Shown here: one piece after another, positions 48,498-60,849 of the stretch
Layout of the letters: each line of letters opens with the position of its first letter
How positions within the stretch are numbered: the stretch's first letter is position 1
Origin: Bemisia tabaci
Taxonomy: Eukaryota > Arthropoda > Insecta > Hemiptera > Aleyrodidae
Reading direction: 5' to 3'
DNA length: 64,000 nt
Assembly (NCBI RefSeq): GCF_918797505.1
Contig: NC_092800.1
Location: forward strand, 23,141,577-23,205,576
Translations under genes and position numbers: made by a program
Notes under the pieces: generated by a model
Told to the model about the DNA's origin: nothing
Databases searched by the model: none
What the model saw: the letters and a program-made list of their open reading frames with translations, nothing else

Positions 48498-48954
48498 TTT
48501 CGATGGAAAATGAGACGACTTGAAAAAGACGAATAAAAAATGTTCAGTCAAACGGATTTTTTGCTATGTTGCCAAAATCGAGAACCAAACCTTGGTCCCA
48601 ATTTGATCGGATGTCTAACGCACTCGAACAATAAAACATTACATTATACGCTTCTGGCTTTCCCTTGTTTCGAGATTTTTCGATGGAAAAATAAAAAAAT
48701 ACATTATCCCTAGGTTGCCAAATTTTCGAGAAAAATCGTCCTGACGAAAAATGCCAAAAATTGGATTAATCATCACGTGTGAGGATTTTTTCGAGGTTAC
48801 AGGAATAAGAGTGACTGGAGTGAAGGATAAACTAAAAGCACCTTGAGGGCCCGTTTTGTCACGTTCATCTGCGCCATTACATGTTCCTTGAGATGCATTG
48901 CAATTTTCCATTTTCGATACGTTATTTGTAGTGAAAGAAAACTTGAAATTCACT

Positions 48955-49790
48955 TCCTGGAACCTCGACGTGATGATTAATCCAATTTTTGGCATTTTTG
49001 GCGCTTCAGGATGATTTTTCTCGAAAATTTGGCAACGTAGGGAAAAGGTACACATCACATTTTTATGTATTTTTTTACGTTCTTTCCGAAATTGTACACG
49101 GTTTCTAGATTAAATTAAGTTTCACACACGTAAACTTGAAAAAAACCCCTAAAAATTGGTGAAAATTGGCAACAATGGACCGTTAGGCCTTCTAAAATTC
49201 ACAGGAAGTCATTTTTATGGCCAGATATGAAAAGTACGTAGAAAAATACATATAGTACACACCCATAGAGGGTGACTAAGGTCGAGAAACATTCAAAAGA
49301 GCTGCCTTCAAGTATAAAAAGGCCGCTAAAATCGACATCTCGGTGAATTTTCACATCGTGGGAATCCAGGTACAACTATGATATTTTAATATGTTGTATG
49401 GATGGATAAGAGCTGTTATCTGGTACAGTATGAAAATGTACTCCACTTTCTTGAACCTTAGACGCGGCGATTTATCGATTTTTTGCCGTTTTTGACACTT
49501 TGGGACCAATTTTCTCGGAAATTTGGCAACGTAGGAAAAAATTTTACTGAACATTATTTATTCATTTTTTTACGTGCTTTTCAAAAATGTACACAGTTTT
49601 TGGATTAAATTGAGTTTTGAATGTGTTAAATGGAAAAAAACCCTAAAAATGGGCCAAAAATGGCAACAATGGGCCATAAGGCCCCTTAAAATTTATCGGA
49701 GGCCTTTAAAAAGGCCAGAAACGAAAAGTACGCAAAAAAATACATAAGAATCATGTGCTGGAAGAGTGATAACAGTCGAAAAAGTCGACG
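48955..49790 (+). repeat. Tandem duplication, two ~340-bp blocks ~490 bp apart
   Basis: Blocks at about 48955-49290 and 49445-49790 share TTCTCG(G)AAATTTGGCAACGTAGG, TTTTTTTACGT, ATTAAATT(A/G)AGTTT, ATTGGCAACAATGG and GAAAAGTACG. An inverted fragment of the start lies at 48705-48790 (GTTGCCAAATTTTCGAG). It is noncoding and shared with no gene. Confidence 0.7.
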
Positions 49791-50049
49791 AAAATAATTG
49801 TTTTTCGATTCCAGGATTTTGGGTTTGAGGCGCTGCTGCGCCCTTGCATGGGCTCCGTTCGGTCTAATATTTGGCACAGAGTCTACCTAAGACTAGTACT
49901 TTGAAAATATGAAACATTTAGTGTAATTTCAAGAGAAATCTTTTTGACGGATTTCTTTTCATCTCAGCAAAAATCGTAATTGAATATTTTTCTTGCCAAT
50001 GTTTTCAAGAGTGTGACTCTAGATCCAATGTTTTTTTCTACAGTGAACC

Positions 50050-50170
50050 CCGTGTTATTTTCCATAAGGGCCCTAGAAAGTGGGCACCAGGCGGATCAGC
50101 CAATCAGAGACGACTCGTAAAAGTAGGTGGTGCCACTCGGCCCGCAATTCAAATTGCTACTCTTGTTTCC
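50050..50170. repeat. Dispersed repeat just upstream of the C16orf89 homologue
   Basis: TTATTTTCCATAAGGGCCCTAGAAAG, GGATCAGCCAATCAGAGAC, GGTGGTGCCACTCGGCCCGC and CTCTTGTTTCCTCT match the repeat at about 13345-13460 in RFWD3 intron 5 closely. It ends about 155 bp before the start codon, so the repeat may contribute promoter or 5' UTR sequence. It includes a CCAAT motif (AGCCAATCAGAG). Confidence 0.6.
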
Positions 50171-50322
50171 TCTTTGCCTGAGTGGCAACACGGTGGAAGG
50201 AAAAGCTCAAAAGCCGTGAAAAAGGGATCCCGGAGAAACGGCGGCGCGCGGTTTGAAGTCAAGTGTCGTCGTCGAAAGCTCGAAGCTCGAAGCTCGGTCC
50301 AGTCATTCAAAATCGGCAGAGA

Positions 50323-53300
50323 ATGAAGCTTCCGCAAGCGGGCTTCCTCCTCTTCCTCCTGTACCAGCGCGCCCAGTTCGCCCGGGGCTTCGGCCCCAAC
50401 CCCAAGCCGAGTTTCAGCCTCGACCTTGACCACGGTCATCGGAGTGACCCCCGAAACTTGATCCGGACCCTCAATGACCTCATCGCGTACTACAAGTCCC
50501 ACCCGCAGAAAGTTGACGTCAACCTCCTCTTCGGCTTCGCCATTGTTGCCGGTAATTTTCAAAATTATTTGTTTTGTTTAACCTAAATTTTAAGAAAAAA
50601 AAAATAATAATAATCAGTAAATGGAGAAGTTGCATGCAAAATTTTTATTGCTTTATGTGAAAGTGCCTAAAGAGCTGATTTCACAGTATTTTTTATAATT
50701 TTTTTCTGATATGGGAAATAGAAGAAAAATAAATTAAAAGGAGAAAATATTCCGCCTTATGACGTCATCTGGCGGCATTTTTCATTCAAACACATTTATT
50801 TTAGCGGATAAGGTTATTTTGTCATACGTTCTCCAATAATTGTCCAATTCATGAACCAAGGGTATCCTCATGTTCGGTTCACTCGGTAGTTTCCACTTAA
50901 ACAATTTCAGACACCTACAAATTTTCTATTGGATTGCATTTTGCAAAAAGGAACCAAGAGCATTCCATTGTCGCTGAGATAGTGCAACTTTTTTTACCTT
51001 GCAATAGAGGTATTTTTCGGTAAAAGAGCGTATGAGACTTCCAATGCTGCTAAGACTGTGCAAAGTAACTTGTTGTGTAGTTGTAAGTCACTTAATGTTA
51101 GCCGACAGTTCTACTATGAATTTTTCCCTAAATCTGCTCCAAGTTTTTCCTCACTATTTTAAGGAAGTGAGTCGACTGAGAATGAATTTCATCTGCTGCA
51201 AATGATATAGAAAATTGCACTAGCAGCATTGCAAGCCTCGCACGCCCGTTTATACAAAACGCCTCGATTATAAACTGATCATCTGAACAAGTTTTATACT
51301 TACTCCCAATAAACTCAATAAATTCAAGACGAGAAAAGACCTTTGTAATTTGAATTTTTTGCAAGAATTTTGTAATTTTATTGCAAAAAATGTTAATTGC
51401 ATAATTCTAGCAACATTGGAAAGCTCTTGGTTCCTTTTTGCGAAATTCTATCTAATTATAAAAAATATAAACTTCATCAACATTCAACTTTCACTGGTTT
51501 CAGGTTCAGTTTGATTCATGACTCTCACTCCATATTTTGCGCTTCATGTTTTCCCTACGCCATTTTGGGTCGATCGAGATCCTACGTCGTGTTTCAATAT
51601 TTGAGGCGAACGGATTTGGCATAAAAAGTAATCAATTAGATTTTCCAGTTAGCAAACTGTTTCTATGGGATACAGCTACTTAAACTAAGCATGGCTTGGG
51701 GTTTATGAGTAGTTGGCGGCTAAAACTTACATTTTTCAGTCATAAACATTTTGTCAAAGTTCAATCACTTTTCAGTCCGACAACCGTCGCTACCGCCGAA
51801 CTTATTCTTGCAGTCAGTTACTTGGGTTCTTACTCAACTTTTGCCGTAGTAAGCATGGCTCCTTGAGTTGATTTTCCGCTTTGATGCTCGTCACCATCTT
51901 AGATTACGATGTGCGCGATAACCTCACGATTCAAGGAAGTGATTTAAATTTAAAGCAGTTTCCCAATTCCCAGAATAGCCATTTACAAGATTATCCCGTT
52001 ACGGAGGAAGTGCGCTCAGCCTTCACAACAATCAAAGTTATATTAGTGATGAGTTCTCGGTATAATATTGTTTACGTGGCTGATGTAAGATCTTGTAATT
52101 ATTTCGGTACGGATTCAAGCTACTGATTCGGAAATAGAGCCAACTAGTGGCCTAAAAATATAAAGCCTTAAAAAGGAAAGATGGTTTTCACAGCTCAAAG
52201 AGGATTGCAGATTGCAATCAATTTGTAATAATTAGGTACATGGTAAAATTATTGGAATTTTGCCGGAGTGTTATGCATGTTGTCTATTCACTGATTGAAG
52301 GAGCTCATCTTATTGCAATTTATTGAAATGAAATTGGAATAAGTTCCAACATTGCTGGCATTGCAATTTCCTACCATTCTTTCAAATGGGAATCATTAAA
52401 TTGATCGTTTAAAATCGGCATTTATTGACAAAATTATGTGCCAAATTGCTAAGTATTTGATTGCATTAATTTTCAAAATTAGTTCAATACTTTCGTTGTG
52501 CTCTGCTGCTGAGAGTGTCCACAAATATTCCCCGTAATATATTCTTGAATGCCTTCATTTCCACATAAAATAATTGCTTTCTTTTCGCAAAATTAGGTCA
52601 ACTAGAAATCATTCAAGAGTCCATCCCGCAAGGATCATCATGGCACACACAAATTCAGAAACTGAGGAACGACTTGACACAGTTCAGAGAGGAGACAGTG
52701 TGTTTGGGATGCCCTCTCTTCAATTATATCTATGATTATTGTAAGTTCACGACAGTTTTTCCAAGTTTATGATTCATTTTAAGAGAAAGTAATGATATGC
52801 GCACTGTTTGTCCCGAAAGGTATTGCCACTGACAAATGAAAAAATAAAGCCATCAGTCAGACAAAGGTCCAACTCTTTAATGCAACAGTCTCATTTGAAG
52901 ACAGCGCACACCACGCTAAAGCTGAAGGAATATTTCTCAAAAATGTTATGAACGACGCCTGACTTACAATTGTTCAAAAATAAAGCCACAAATGCACGGT
53001 GTTATTCGATTCCGCGAATCGGCCAATAACATAAATGAAATACTACTAAATGCTTAGAAATATTTACTACAGCCCACTCGATCAGTTTCATTCTTGAACT
53101 ACTGGAATAGACGTTGACAAACTTGATAAAAGCATTGGTTCTTATTCTTGTAAATCAATTATTGCTGAAGTGCGAAACCACGTATCTCCTTTCATGACGA
53201 TGCGGAGTTCCTGTCATACTTTCTTTATTCTGCCCCGGTAAAAATTGGCGATAGGAGCTGCGTTTCAAAATACCATAGGAGTTCTTATAGCCGACTGAAG

Positions 53301-55660
53301 AGGGCGATAGAAAATCATGTAGCTGGCTGTAGAAAGTGGAAAAAATCATACGGCCGGGCTACACGAAGCGATAAAAAATTATACAGCCGGGCTATAGTTC
53401 CTATCGGCGGGCTTTACACTTTATCGCCCGGCTGTTGCTTTTTCGCCATCGGCTATAAAAGGCTGTAAGAAATTGAGTAGAAATTCTTGTGCTTTGTAAA
53501 TCCTTAAGTTTGTACGGAATCACCTATACAAACGCACATTATATTTTACTTTACTACATATTTTTTTTCATCACATAAAATGAGAATAATCCATACAGAG
53601 TGTGCAAACATTTCAAAGTCATGAGTTGAAAAACGCTGACTCCACGAGATTAAATAGAAGAGCCTAACACAAAACGGAGCGGCGGCGCACCGGCGCCTAC
53701 AAACCTAACAGGGATACTTCACGCATTGCGCAATGCGTGAAGTATCCCCGTTAGGTTTGCAGGCGCCAATGCGCGTTCAGCGCTGGCTGCCCGCCCGCCG
53801 CGCCGCGCCGCGCCGCAGCGTGCCGCGGCGCTTGAAGCAACTATTTCACACCAGAGGTATTGCACAGTATCATACGAAATTGAAGGCGCTCCAACATCTT
53901 AGGAATGTCAGGCATCCTTCAAAAGAACGGAGCTTTCCTCGCAAATTAAATCAAGATACTGCGGCCCAAAAAGGGAGCGGTAGTCCAAAAACTCACTAAG
54001 TGCTAGTATCCGTAATTAGTAACGTTTAGCATACCGACGGTGAAACTACCAGACCACGTATCTCGTTTGCGGTGTTTAAAAATCTCCACTTACATTTCAT
54101 TTTTTTGAAGGAGATCAAATCAATATCATTCCTTACAATTTTCACAGATTTTTCACCGCACAAAAGGGAAAAATCACGGAAGTTTTCACGAATTGGCGTT
54201 GAGTAGTTTTCTATTTAAAAAATAAAGTGTGACAGGAAGTCTGCGACGTCGCAAACCGAGATACGTGGTTTGGTAGTTTCACCGTCGATACACTTTATCG
54301 CCAGGCTGTTGCTTAATCGCCATCGGCTATAAAAGGCTAAGAGAAATTGTGTTGCCGGCTATAGAAGCTATTGGAAATCTTACAGCCGGCTGTAAGTCTA
54401 TGGTATATTGGAACACAGATTCTACTGCCAATTTTTACCAGGGTGTAGAAAGCTGTTCAACACGATTTCTTGAAAAAGTCTTTGATTTTGCTTCTCTATT
54501 AGCAGAATATTTTCAGACTATGGAGTTGGCTTGTCTCTCTTCGAAAAAATAAACTAGGAGCGGAAGTTTTGAAACACTGCAATGGAGATACATGGTCTCG
54601 CACTTTAGTCTCATTGACACAGTCTATATGATCACGCTCTTGAACGATGATTGGTGATTGATTTTTTCAGTGAATGTGATTTCTCCCATGACGTGGACTT
54701 TCAGCGAGGGCTACAAATGGCTGAAATTTCGAGATTTCCCGACAAGGCTGCCGCGGCAACGCTACGATGAGACGCTGAACCGTAACGCATCGGACTTCTG
54801 CCTGCAGAGAATTTCCGAAGAATGCAACGCTTCGGAAGAGTGCATCGCCATGGAGCTGAACCCTTCGAGCACAGGATACGCTTTAACTCATCAAATCCTT
54901 TTCCTTATCTTAGCGAAACAGGTGGGTCGAAGGTCAAATGCAGCGGTCGAGAGAAAGGAAACACCCTCGGAAAATATCTAAAAATAAGTAAACGCTCCCA
55001 ATTCGATCAGATTTGGTTCCCAGTATAAACAAAACCGTCATACTATATTTTTCCCTTGGAAAACTAGTCAACGTAATTATTTGAAAGTGTCCTTCATTTT
55101 CCCTCTCTATAAGCAAAATATTCTGTATGAATGTCGAGCTAAGTTTCTCTTCGAAAAAATAAAAAAAGAGTGGAGAGCTTGAAAAACCGCATTGGAGATA
55201 CATACGTGGTTTCGCACTTCGGCCATCGATGTAGTTCCTGAAAGCTAAGAAAACTATTATAGATATTAGTTTCAAACAATTGACACAACGTATGCTTGCC
55301 TCATTGGCTTTGAAGGATCTATTTTGTGTTTGATGAAAAGATTATCAAAATATGATTATTCCGCGCATTGCTGCATAAATCGACGAATCCATAATAATGC
55401 ATTCCTGCCCACCCCTCGGGTCTGAATTTAGATTTTTCCGCTCACAAATGTTCGTCGCATTTAAAAAACTTTAAAGTGTAAGTTTTTTCCCTTCTCGTTA
55501 CAAGCAAGAACCGCATTTACACAAGGCCTCTTTAATTAATGTAAACCTCCATAAAAAAAACGCTGGTGAGTATGCCTCAGTTTTATCTCAGAGCTTTGAA
55601 TTGAAGGTACTCTATTGCGACTCCAAGATATGCAAAAGCATCTGGGAAATATAACGTTTC

Positions 55661-55701
<41 letters not shown>

Positions 55702-58700
55702 AGAACCACATTTAAAATTAATTTTTCAAAGAATCAAAACCGGTTCCAACTATATTATATTTCACCTCCCCTAATAATATATTCCTCGGTAATGCATGAT
55801 TGACATCAAAAGTAACAATCTATATAACGGTCAGGTGACAGCTGTTAACTAATACAGGTTTGTTTCATCATTATTAGTTTGGCTGTGAGATCAAATTCAA
55901 AGGAGAGATCCTAGACGCGGAGGATATAATTCAACGCAAATGTACTCATGCGTTTGTGGAGGCGCATGATCTCTATAGGAAGTCAGTATTCCGTGATCCG
56001 GTAGCTTGCGATCTGTTTATTGAGCAAAGTAAGTCTCTAACAAATATTCTAGTTCTGTTTCATTTCACTTGATTCATTTATAATTTCTTCTAAATACAAA
56101 TTTCTCGTCCGAATTATACTTTTTTGGGTTCGCATTAAACAAAAAAGTATCCCACCAACAACACTCTTCAAACGTGTAGTTTCCTCACACTTTGAGTCTC
56201 CTTCAATATACCTTGACGCAACCAGCTCTTCTCTGAAGCAAGTTTGATTGCCTTACCCTGGATTCCCGTGCTCGAGAAATTATAATTGGGCAAATACCAC
56301 ACAAAATGACGAGACTGCAAGCGAAGAAGTAAAACTCTTAGTCTAATCCTTCATTTAGACGTAATTTTATTCACACACCATAGCAGAGAGTCTAACAGTT
56401 ATAATTAATGGAGTGTATTTTTGTAAATATTATTATATACAAAATTTATGATGGTTTTTATGCGATGGTCTTGAAATGAATCAATCATTCACTGCAGCTT
56501 TGCTTTATGGACTCTTAAAATCAACTTTCCGACGGAAAGACGAAATGAGAGTTTTGGAGGACTAGGCGTATAAGTGCAGTTTTCAAAAAAATTGAGATAT
56601 TCATGAACTCAACTAAATCTAGTTTGAAAGTATATTCTGTGAAAAATCCACGACTAAAATCCAACTTTAAAGTATCACAACGTGAGTTTAAACTTCCTCT
56701 CTGCCATAAAGATCCATGTAATTTTGAAATATTAAACATGTTTTTCTTGAAATAGCAAAAACTGCACTTATGCGCCTTGTCCTCCAAGCCCCTCTAATCA
56801 GCGAAGCGCGAGAAAAAAAATAAGACTCATATTTTTCCAGAAGGAAGGAGCAAAGAAAAATCATATTTATTTAAATAAGAGGAGGAGTTAAGCTAAGAAA
56901 ATGATAAATAGTTCTAAATTACTGATAAATATTATCGTCGAACAATACTATGACTGAATTTTTGCAGTTTCAATCGCCTAATTACCTTAATTTGTTCTCA
57001 CAGTTGCTGTATGCGGTCTAATGAACATCGTCGATTTCTTTGAGATTCGGCGCTGGTTTGAATTTATTCTATCTTTACAAACGCCAGAGGGATATTTTAC
57101 TTGCAGCAATTACCATACAAACGTGCCAAGGTGGGCATTTCATTCACTCACTACATTCATAGTTATGTTACTTTTTCCGTACAGGTCTGATACGTTTTCC
57201 TACTAGAAAACTCACAAACATACGTACTTGTTCACGTTTGCTGCACGTTTATTCAGTGCATTATATGTAGATTTAAAAAAGGTCAAGCTATCAAAACTTT
57301 ACGTTCAAGGCGACTTCAGAACTTAACTAAACGGCTTAGTTAGTAGTTAAATTAAGAAGAACTTACGAATGTTAGCCGCAAAGTTCAATCTTCTGAAAAT
57401 TTGAAGCATAATTTTGTATCTACTATGAGAGGATGATTCCCGGGTGTCTAAAGCGCAAATCCCAAAAGGGAAAAAAAGCATAGTCCAAAAACGTAAAGGG
57501 AGGCGTGTCGAGACTCAAATCAAAAACGAAAATACCTATAAATCAAAGAAAACTTAAGAGAAACATATGCCTACCTACATGTTTTTGTCAACGCTCTCCG
57601 TATTAGGATTTTCCCCGCGGAACTTGAGGCCGATTACCTTTAAATTCTTTGTCATTGATTCGTTTTTTATGAATCCGGTCCACTGGTGCTCCACTTCAAT
57701 GACCCAAATAATCGGTAACGTAATACATTTTTTGAAGTATTTTCCTAAAAGGAAAACAAAAATCCCAACAAAGGACGACTCGTATAAGAAGCCTTAAGGT
57801 AACTTTACAAATCATGCTCAGATTCCTGGATTTGTGGAAATTTTAAGTACCAGCTACGTTGAAACACATTTAGACAACGAATGCATTTTCCGGAAGATTG
57901 AGGAAGTCACGAAAAAAAGCACCAATTGTTCACCTCATCAGCACGCAGTAGGAAACGCTAGAATGAAGTCATGTCGTATAAGAAAAGAGCAAATGACCCT
58001 TAGTTAGTATCGCATGCGACGCGAACAATACGAATAGCATTCCAACTCCTGGATGCAACTATTCGAGCTTGACGGATGTCCATGTTGCATACGCACGAAA
58101 GTGAAGGCGTTTTGACTCGCCAGGCGCTCACTGCTTCGCTAGGCGGGCAGCAGCGCAGTAGCACTGTGAAGATTTCAAAGGACAGAGCGCCTTCAATCCT
58201 TCGTTGAAATTACAAAGATATCTTCTTGGCACGAATAGTTGATCTACAAATCATCTCTGCAAATCGCCATATCATAACTAGAACACAAAAGATACGCAAA
58301 AGATATCGACGGTGTCAGTCCGCAACCAAGTATCACGTTTGCGGTGTTTGAAAATCTCCCCTCCTTTTTTTATTTTTTTAAAGGACAACAAATTGACATC
58401 ATACTTTGAAGTTTGCGCAGAATGTTCACCGCACAGAGAAGAACAAATATGGCAGCTTCGTAGAATCTCCGTTGAATAGTTTTTCATTTAAATAATGAAA
58501 GGTCGTTGCGGTTTGCGGATTTACACCGTAAATATCTACGACTGTGTGCAACTATCCATGCCTATGAAATGCCTCTGTATTGTAATCGAAAAATTGGAAA
58601 CGCTCTACCCTTCTTTAATCCTCGCTGTATAGCCCACGGGCGTAGCGGTGAGTTCGTAGGAAGCCAAAACGCCTTCACTTAAGTGCGTATGCAACACGGA

Positions 58701-59366
58701 CGTCCGTAGAGCTCGAATAGTCGTATCCAGGCGTTACAGTGAAATTCGTTAAGTGTTCGTTGCATACGATACTAACTGAGAGCGTTCTGCTTATTTCTCT
58801 CACTTTTGAACTCAATTCCAGCGTTGTCTATTGTGCCGATGAAGTAAACTATTATTAATTTTTATCGCAAAATTGTCAATTTCCCGATAAATACATCGAC
58901 AGTTGTACTTATTCCTTTACTTAGGTATTTTCGCTTTCAAAAAACCTTCACAAACATACATGCATTAAATTTGTTTTTTTTTTTGCTTGTTTGTTGAACA
59001 GACACTGTTATTGTTGTTATTACACAACTAATTTTTTTTTTAATTTCAACCAGATTTCTAACAAAGATAAAGTTATTTTTTTTCTCCATTTCCCACTCAC
59101 AAAGGCTATTACTCGCGAAAACAACTCCCTGCTTTCACCACCTCAAAAGCACAAATCTGCATTTTCTTTTTTGAGAGTTGCACTTTCGTAATTTTACATT
59201 ATGAGACTCAAAACCTCACTTACTTCTGCTTTGTGTGAAAAATTACCATCTTTTTTGTTACAGAGACTTTTTAGAAGCTGCCAGAAATCATGTCTCCTCC
59301 GTCTCTGCCGTTGCCATTGTTCTCGACTTGAAACATTCGCTTTTAAGATCCATTGCCTTGGAATGA
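50323..59366 (+). CDS. C16orf89: C16orf89 / UPF0764 (DUF4735) secreted protein homologue, 334 aa
   Basis: There are six coding exons: 50323-50551, 52597-52740, 54671-54921, 55878-56028, 57004-57130 and 59264-59366. All junctions are GT-AG with consistent phases (1,1,0,1,2), giving 334 aa. A signal peptide (about 1-22, MKLPQAGFLLFLLYQRAQFA) precedes a soluble domain; no other membrane segment is evident. Family-like landmarks are a conserved CxxC (112-115), paired Cys168/176/182, GYALTHQILF (193-202) followed by FGC (209-211), IAVCG (259-263), a PEGYF segment (286-290) with Cys292, and a C-terminal SAVAIVLDL helix. The match to DUF4735 is by recalled motif pattern. Human C16orf89 is a thyroid-enriched secreted protein of unclear function, so no biochemical role is claimed. 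The length fits the family. A further in-frame ATG 60 nt upstream exists (50263), but the signal peptide favours 50323. Confidence 0.85.
50935..51455. mobile_element. Family-I element in C16orf89-homologue intron 1
   Basis: GGATTGCATTTTGCAAAAAG (left) is inverted at the right end (GGTTCCTTTTTGCGAAATTC). Next inside, GAACCAAGAGCATTCCATTG pairs with AACATTGGAAAGCTCTTGG. This is a longer version of the 39975 element; the interior has an extra direct CTAAGACTGTGCAA relic and no coding sequence. Confidence 0.65.
53233..54443 (-). mobile_element. Family-B TIR element, copy 3, itself interrupted
   Basis: The ends CCCGGTAAAAATTGGCG and GCCAATTTTTACCAGGG are intact, and the palindrome is at 53692-53766. 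It is inserted into a family-A MITE. Its right half is interrupted by a 255-bp family-G MITE at 54034-54288, without which its length would match copies 1 and 2. Confidence 0.85.
54034..54288. mobile_element. Family-G MITE with TA target duplication
   Basis: The ends CCGACGGTGAAACTACCA and TGGTAGTTTCACCGTCGA are inverted. Compared with the uninterrupted family-B sequence (TTTAGCATACACTTTATCGC at about 43684), the insertion lies at TA, present on both sides (54032-54033, 54289-54290). This TA duplication and the short inverted ends indicate Tc1/mariner-type mobilisation. Confidence 0.88.
55035..55225. mobile_element. Family-A MITE relic in intron 3
   Basis: It shares CCCTTGGAAAACTAGTCAACG, CTCTATAAGCAAAATATTCTG and CTCTTCGAAAAAATAA with the 7026 and 53160/54444 copies, and ends TGGTTTCGCACTTCGGCCAT. 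The left terminus is missing or decayed. Confidence 0.6.
55663..55700 (+). repeat. T homopolymer (38 nt)
   Basis: This uninterrupted T run in intron 3 of the C16orf89 homologue lies about 175 bp before exon 4. Its length is likely variable. Confidence 0.9.
56545..56799. mobile_element. MITE family F, copy 3, in intron 4
   Basis: TTTTGGAGGACTAGGCGTAT (left) pairs with ATGCGCCTTGTCCTCCAAG (right). The inner AAGTATATTCTGTGAAAAAT and AAAGATCCATGTAATTTTG blocks match copies 1 and 2. Confidence 0.75.
57998..58780. mobile_element. ~780-bp TIR element (family H) in intron 5, carrying a nested MITE
   Basis: The outer ends CTTAGTTAGTATCGCATGCG and its inverse (CGATACTAACTGAG) bracket inner inverted arms. 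Left, GCAACTATTCGAGC is followed by GGATGTCCATGTTGCATACG; right, TGCGTATGCAACACGGACGT is followed by GCTCGAATAGTCG. A family-G MITE (58306-58532) sits in the middle. One-arm relics occur at 5690-5760 and 29050-29125. There is no coding sequence. Confidence 0.7.
58306..58532. mobile_element. Family-G MITE nested in family H
   Basis: TCGACGGTGTCAGTCC (left) and its imperfect inverse ending ACACCGTA (right) flank the subterminal CACGTTTGCGGTGTTTGAAA block. TA dinucleotides border both ends. It matches the 14092 and 54034 copies. Confidence 0.65.
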
Positions 59367-59419
59367 GGATTCTCTTTGGACACACATTCGACGGGGAAGA
59401 TAGCAATCACATCCAGTTA

Positions 59420-60214
59420 AAATGTCTTTAGAAATTGTGGTATCTAAAATGCAGTGATAAGCGTTTTTCAATAGCAAATTATTCAACTGCTTTTGAATTT
59501 AGCACTAATTCGAACTGGGAGAGGTTGTGGCCGGTATAAAAAGACGTCAGTCAATGTTTTTCCTCCAAATTTTCCCCAGTAATTTGTATTGAAACACTGG
59601 AGGGCCCAAATGTTATTTGTAATGTATTTTTCTAATTTGTAAAAGCATAGAACAGAGTATACCTATGTTTAACGTCACGACTATAATTTTGAAATCTTGG
59701 AAAGAACATGCAATTTTGGCACTAACGGTAGTATACGGCAAATTCAAAAACATGCACTCGCATGAAACACGTATGAGCACTTGCTAAATGCAATTAAATT
59801 CATTTTTAAAAAAATTGAGTTATGATATTTCGTTACCACTGCCATAACTCGGTTTTTTCTTGTTTTTTCTGCAAGTTTCTCTGAATTGTTTAGCAAATTC
59901 ATTAAAAAGGTCCGGACAAACCAAATTTCATTAAAAAATTTCGGGCGAATTTCATTGCAGCCCTGATCCTAATCAATTTCAGGAGACTGAGCGTATCGCA
60001 AAATTTGTGGAGCACCACTCATAAATGCACCAATGACCCCCATTTACAGCTCCCATTTCCAGCGTGCAAGTGCAAACTCGCATTCGTTATTTTTTTTCGT
60101 CATGTATGAGAATCAACCATCAAAATGACGTATCCAAGAAGGGGGGGGGGGAGAAATAATCTTCATTGAGACATGGGCCCTATCATAAATGTATTCTTAT
60201 ATAGGTATCAGAGC
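59420..60214. other. 3' flank of the C16orf89 homologue, nothing else recognised
   Basis: No canonical AATAAA was seen within 400 bp of the stop; an ATTAAA variant lies at 59793-59798. The overlapping frames around 59194-59431 are shadows of the terminal exon. Confidence 0.4.
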
Positions 60215-60485
60215 CCTGCGGATTGATTGTTGAAATTGATAGAAAAAGAAGACATAAGGCGAATGAAGCGATCCTATTGGTTGAAATGGGTGGTTCTAAT
60301 ACACTAAGGGTGCAAATAATAGACTAAGTATTGGGTCTCTCGTGAGTTGCTGTTTGTTAGTCTATATTACTTACTTCCTTTGTCCATTGCAACCACCTGT
60401 TTCCACCAATAGGATCCCTCTAAATCCTTTCTGTCATCTTTGTCTATTGCTTTGTCTACCAATTTCAACAATCAGCCCTCAGGTC
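60215..60485. mobile_element. MITE family E, copy 2
   Basis: CTGCGGATTGATTGTTGAAATTG (left, written here within its terminal repeat) is inverted at the right end ending CAACAATCAGCCCTCAG. The inner AAAGAAGACATAAGG and its inverse are present, and the centre includes TGGGTCTCTCGTGAG as in copy 1. Confidence 0.7.
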
Positions 60486-60849
60486 TCACTCTCAATGGAG
60501 TTAGTTCCTAGCAAACACCTAATTACAAATCAGTCTCACGCATGACTGACCCATTGTCTGGCGGACACTGTGCGTGTGTCTGAGGATTCGGGGGTGGGGC
60601 AACCAGCAACTTAGAGTTGCCCCTTTGAAGTAACGACGTATCTTATTTTCCAAGTGAGCCCTGTTTCGTATATAAGTCCATGCTTTCTATGGCTCACCCG
60701 GAAATCGACGTTACGTCAGAGGAGTCGACACGCGTACACGCAAATTCCAGGGGGCTCATTAAGTTCCTGCCGTCTCTTATGAGAATCAGTTTTACTGGCG
60801 AATATTTGTCACTCGCATAACGACCTGGAGCCGGAGCCGAACCGCCAGT

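Larger units (their letters stand above)
53160..54620. mobile_element. Family-A MITE split by a family-B insertion
   Basis: The left part (53160-53232, GCGAAACCACGTATCTCC ... CTTCCTGTCATACTTTC) and the right part (54444-54620, GCTTCTCTATTAGCAGAATA ... CACTGCAATGGAGATACATG) together match the uninterrupted relatives at 7026-7277 and 55035-55225. The 1.2-kb gap is exactly the family-B element 53233-54443. It lies across the end of intron 2, just upstream of exon 3. Confidence 0.75.

Noticed and set aside
50149..50562. 137-codon - strand frame
   Set aside because: It is antisense to exon 1 of the C16orf89 homologue, where the + strand has a signal peptide and correct splice structure.
53733..53999. 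88-codon + strand frame
   Set aside because: It lies wholly inside a family-B transposon copy and is not kept open in the other copies.
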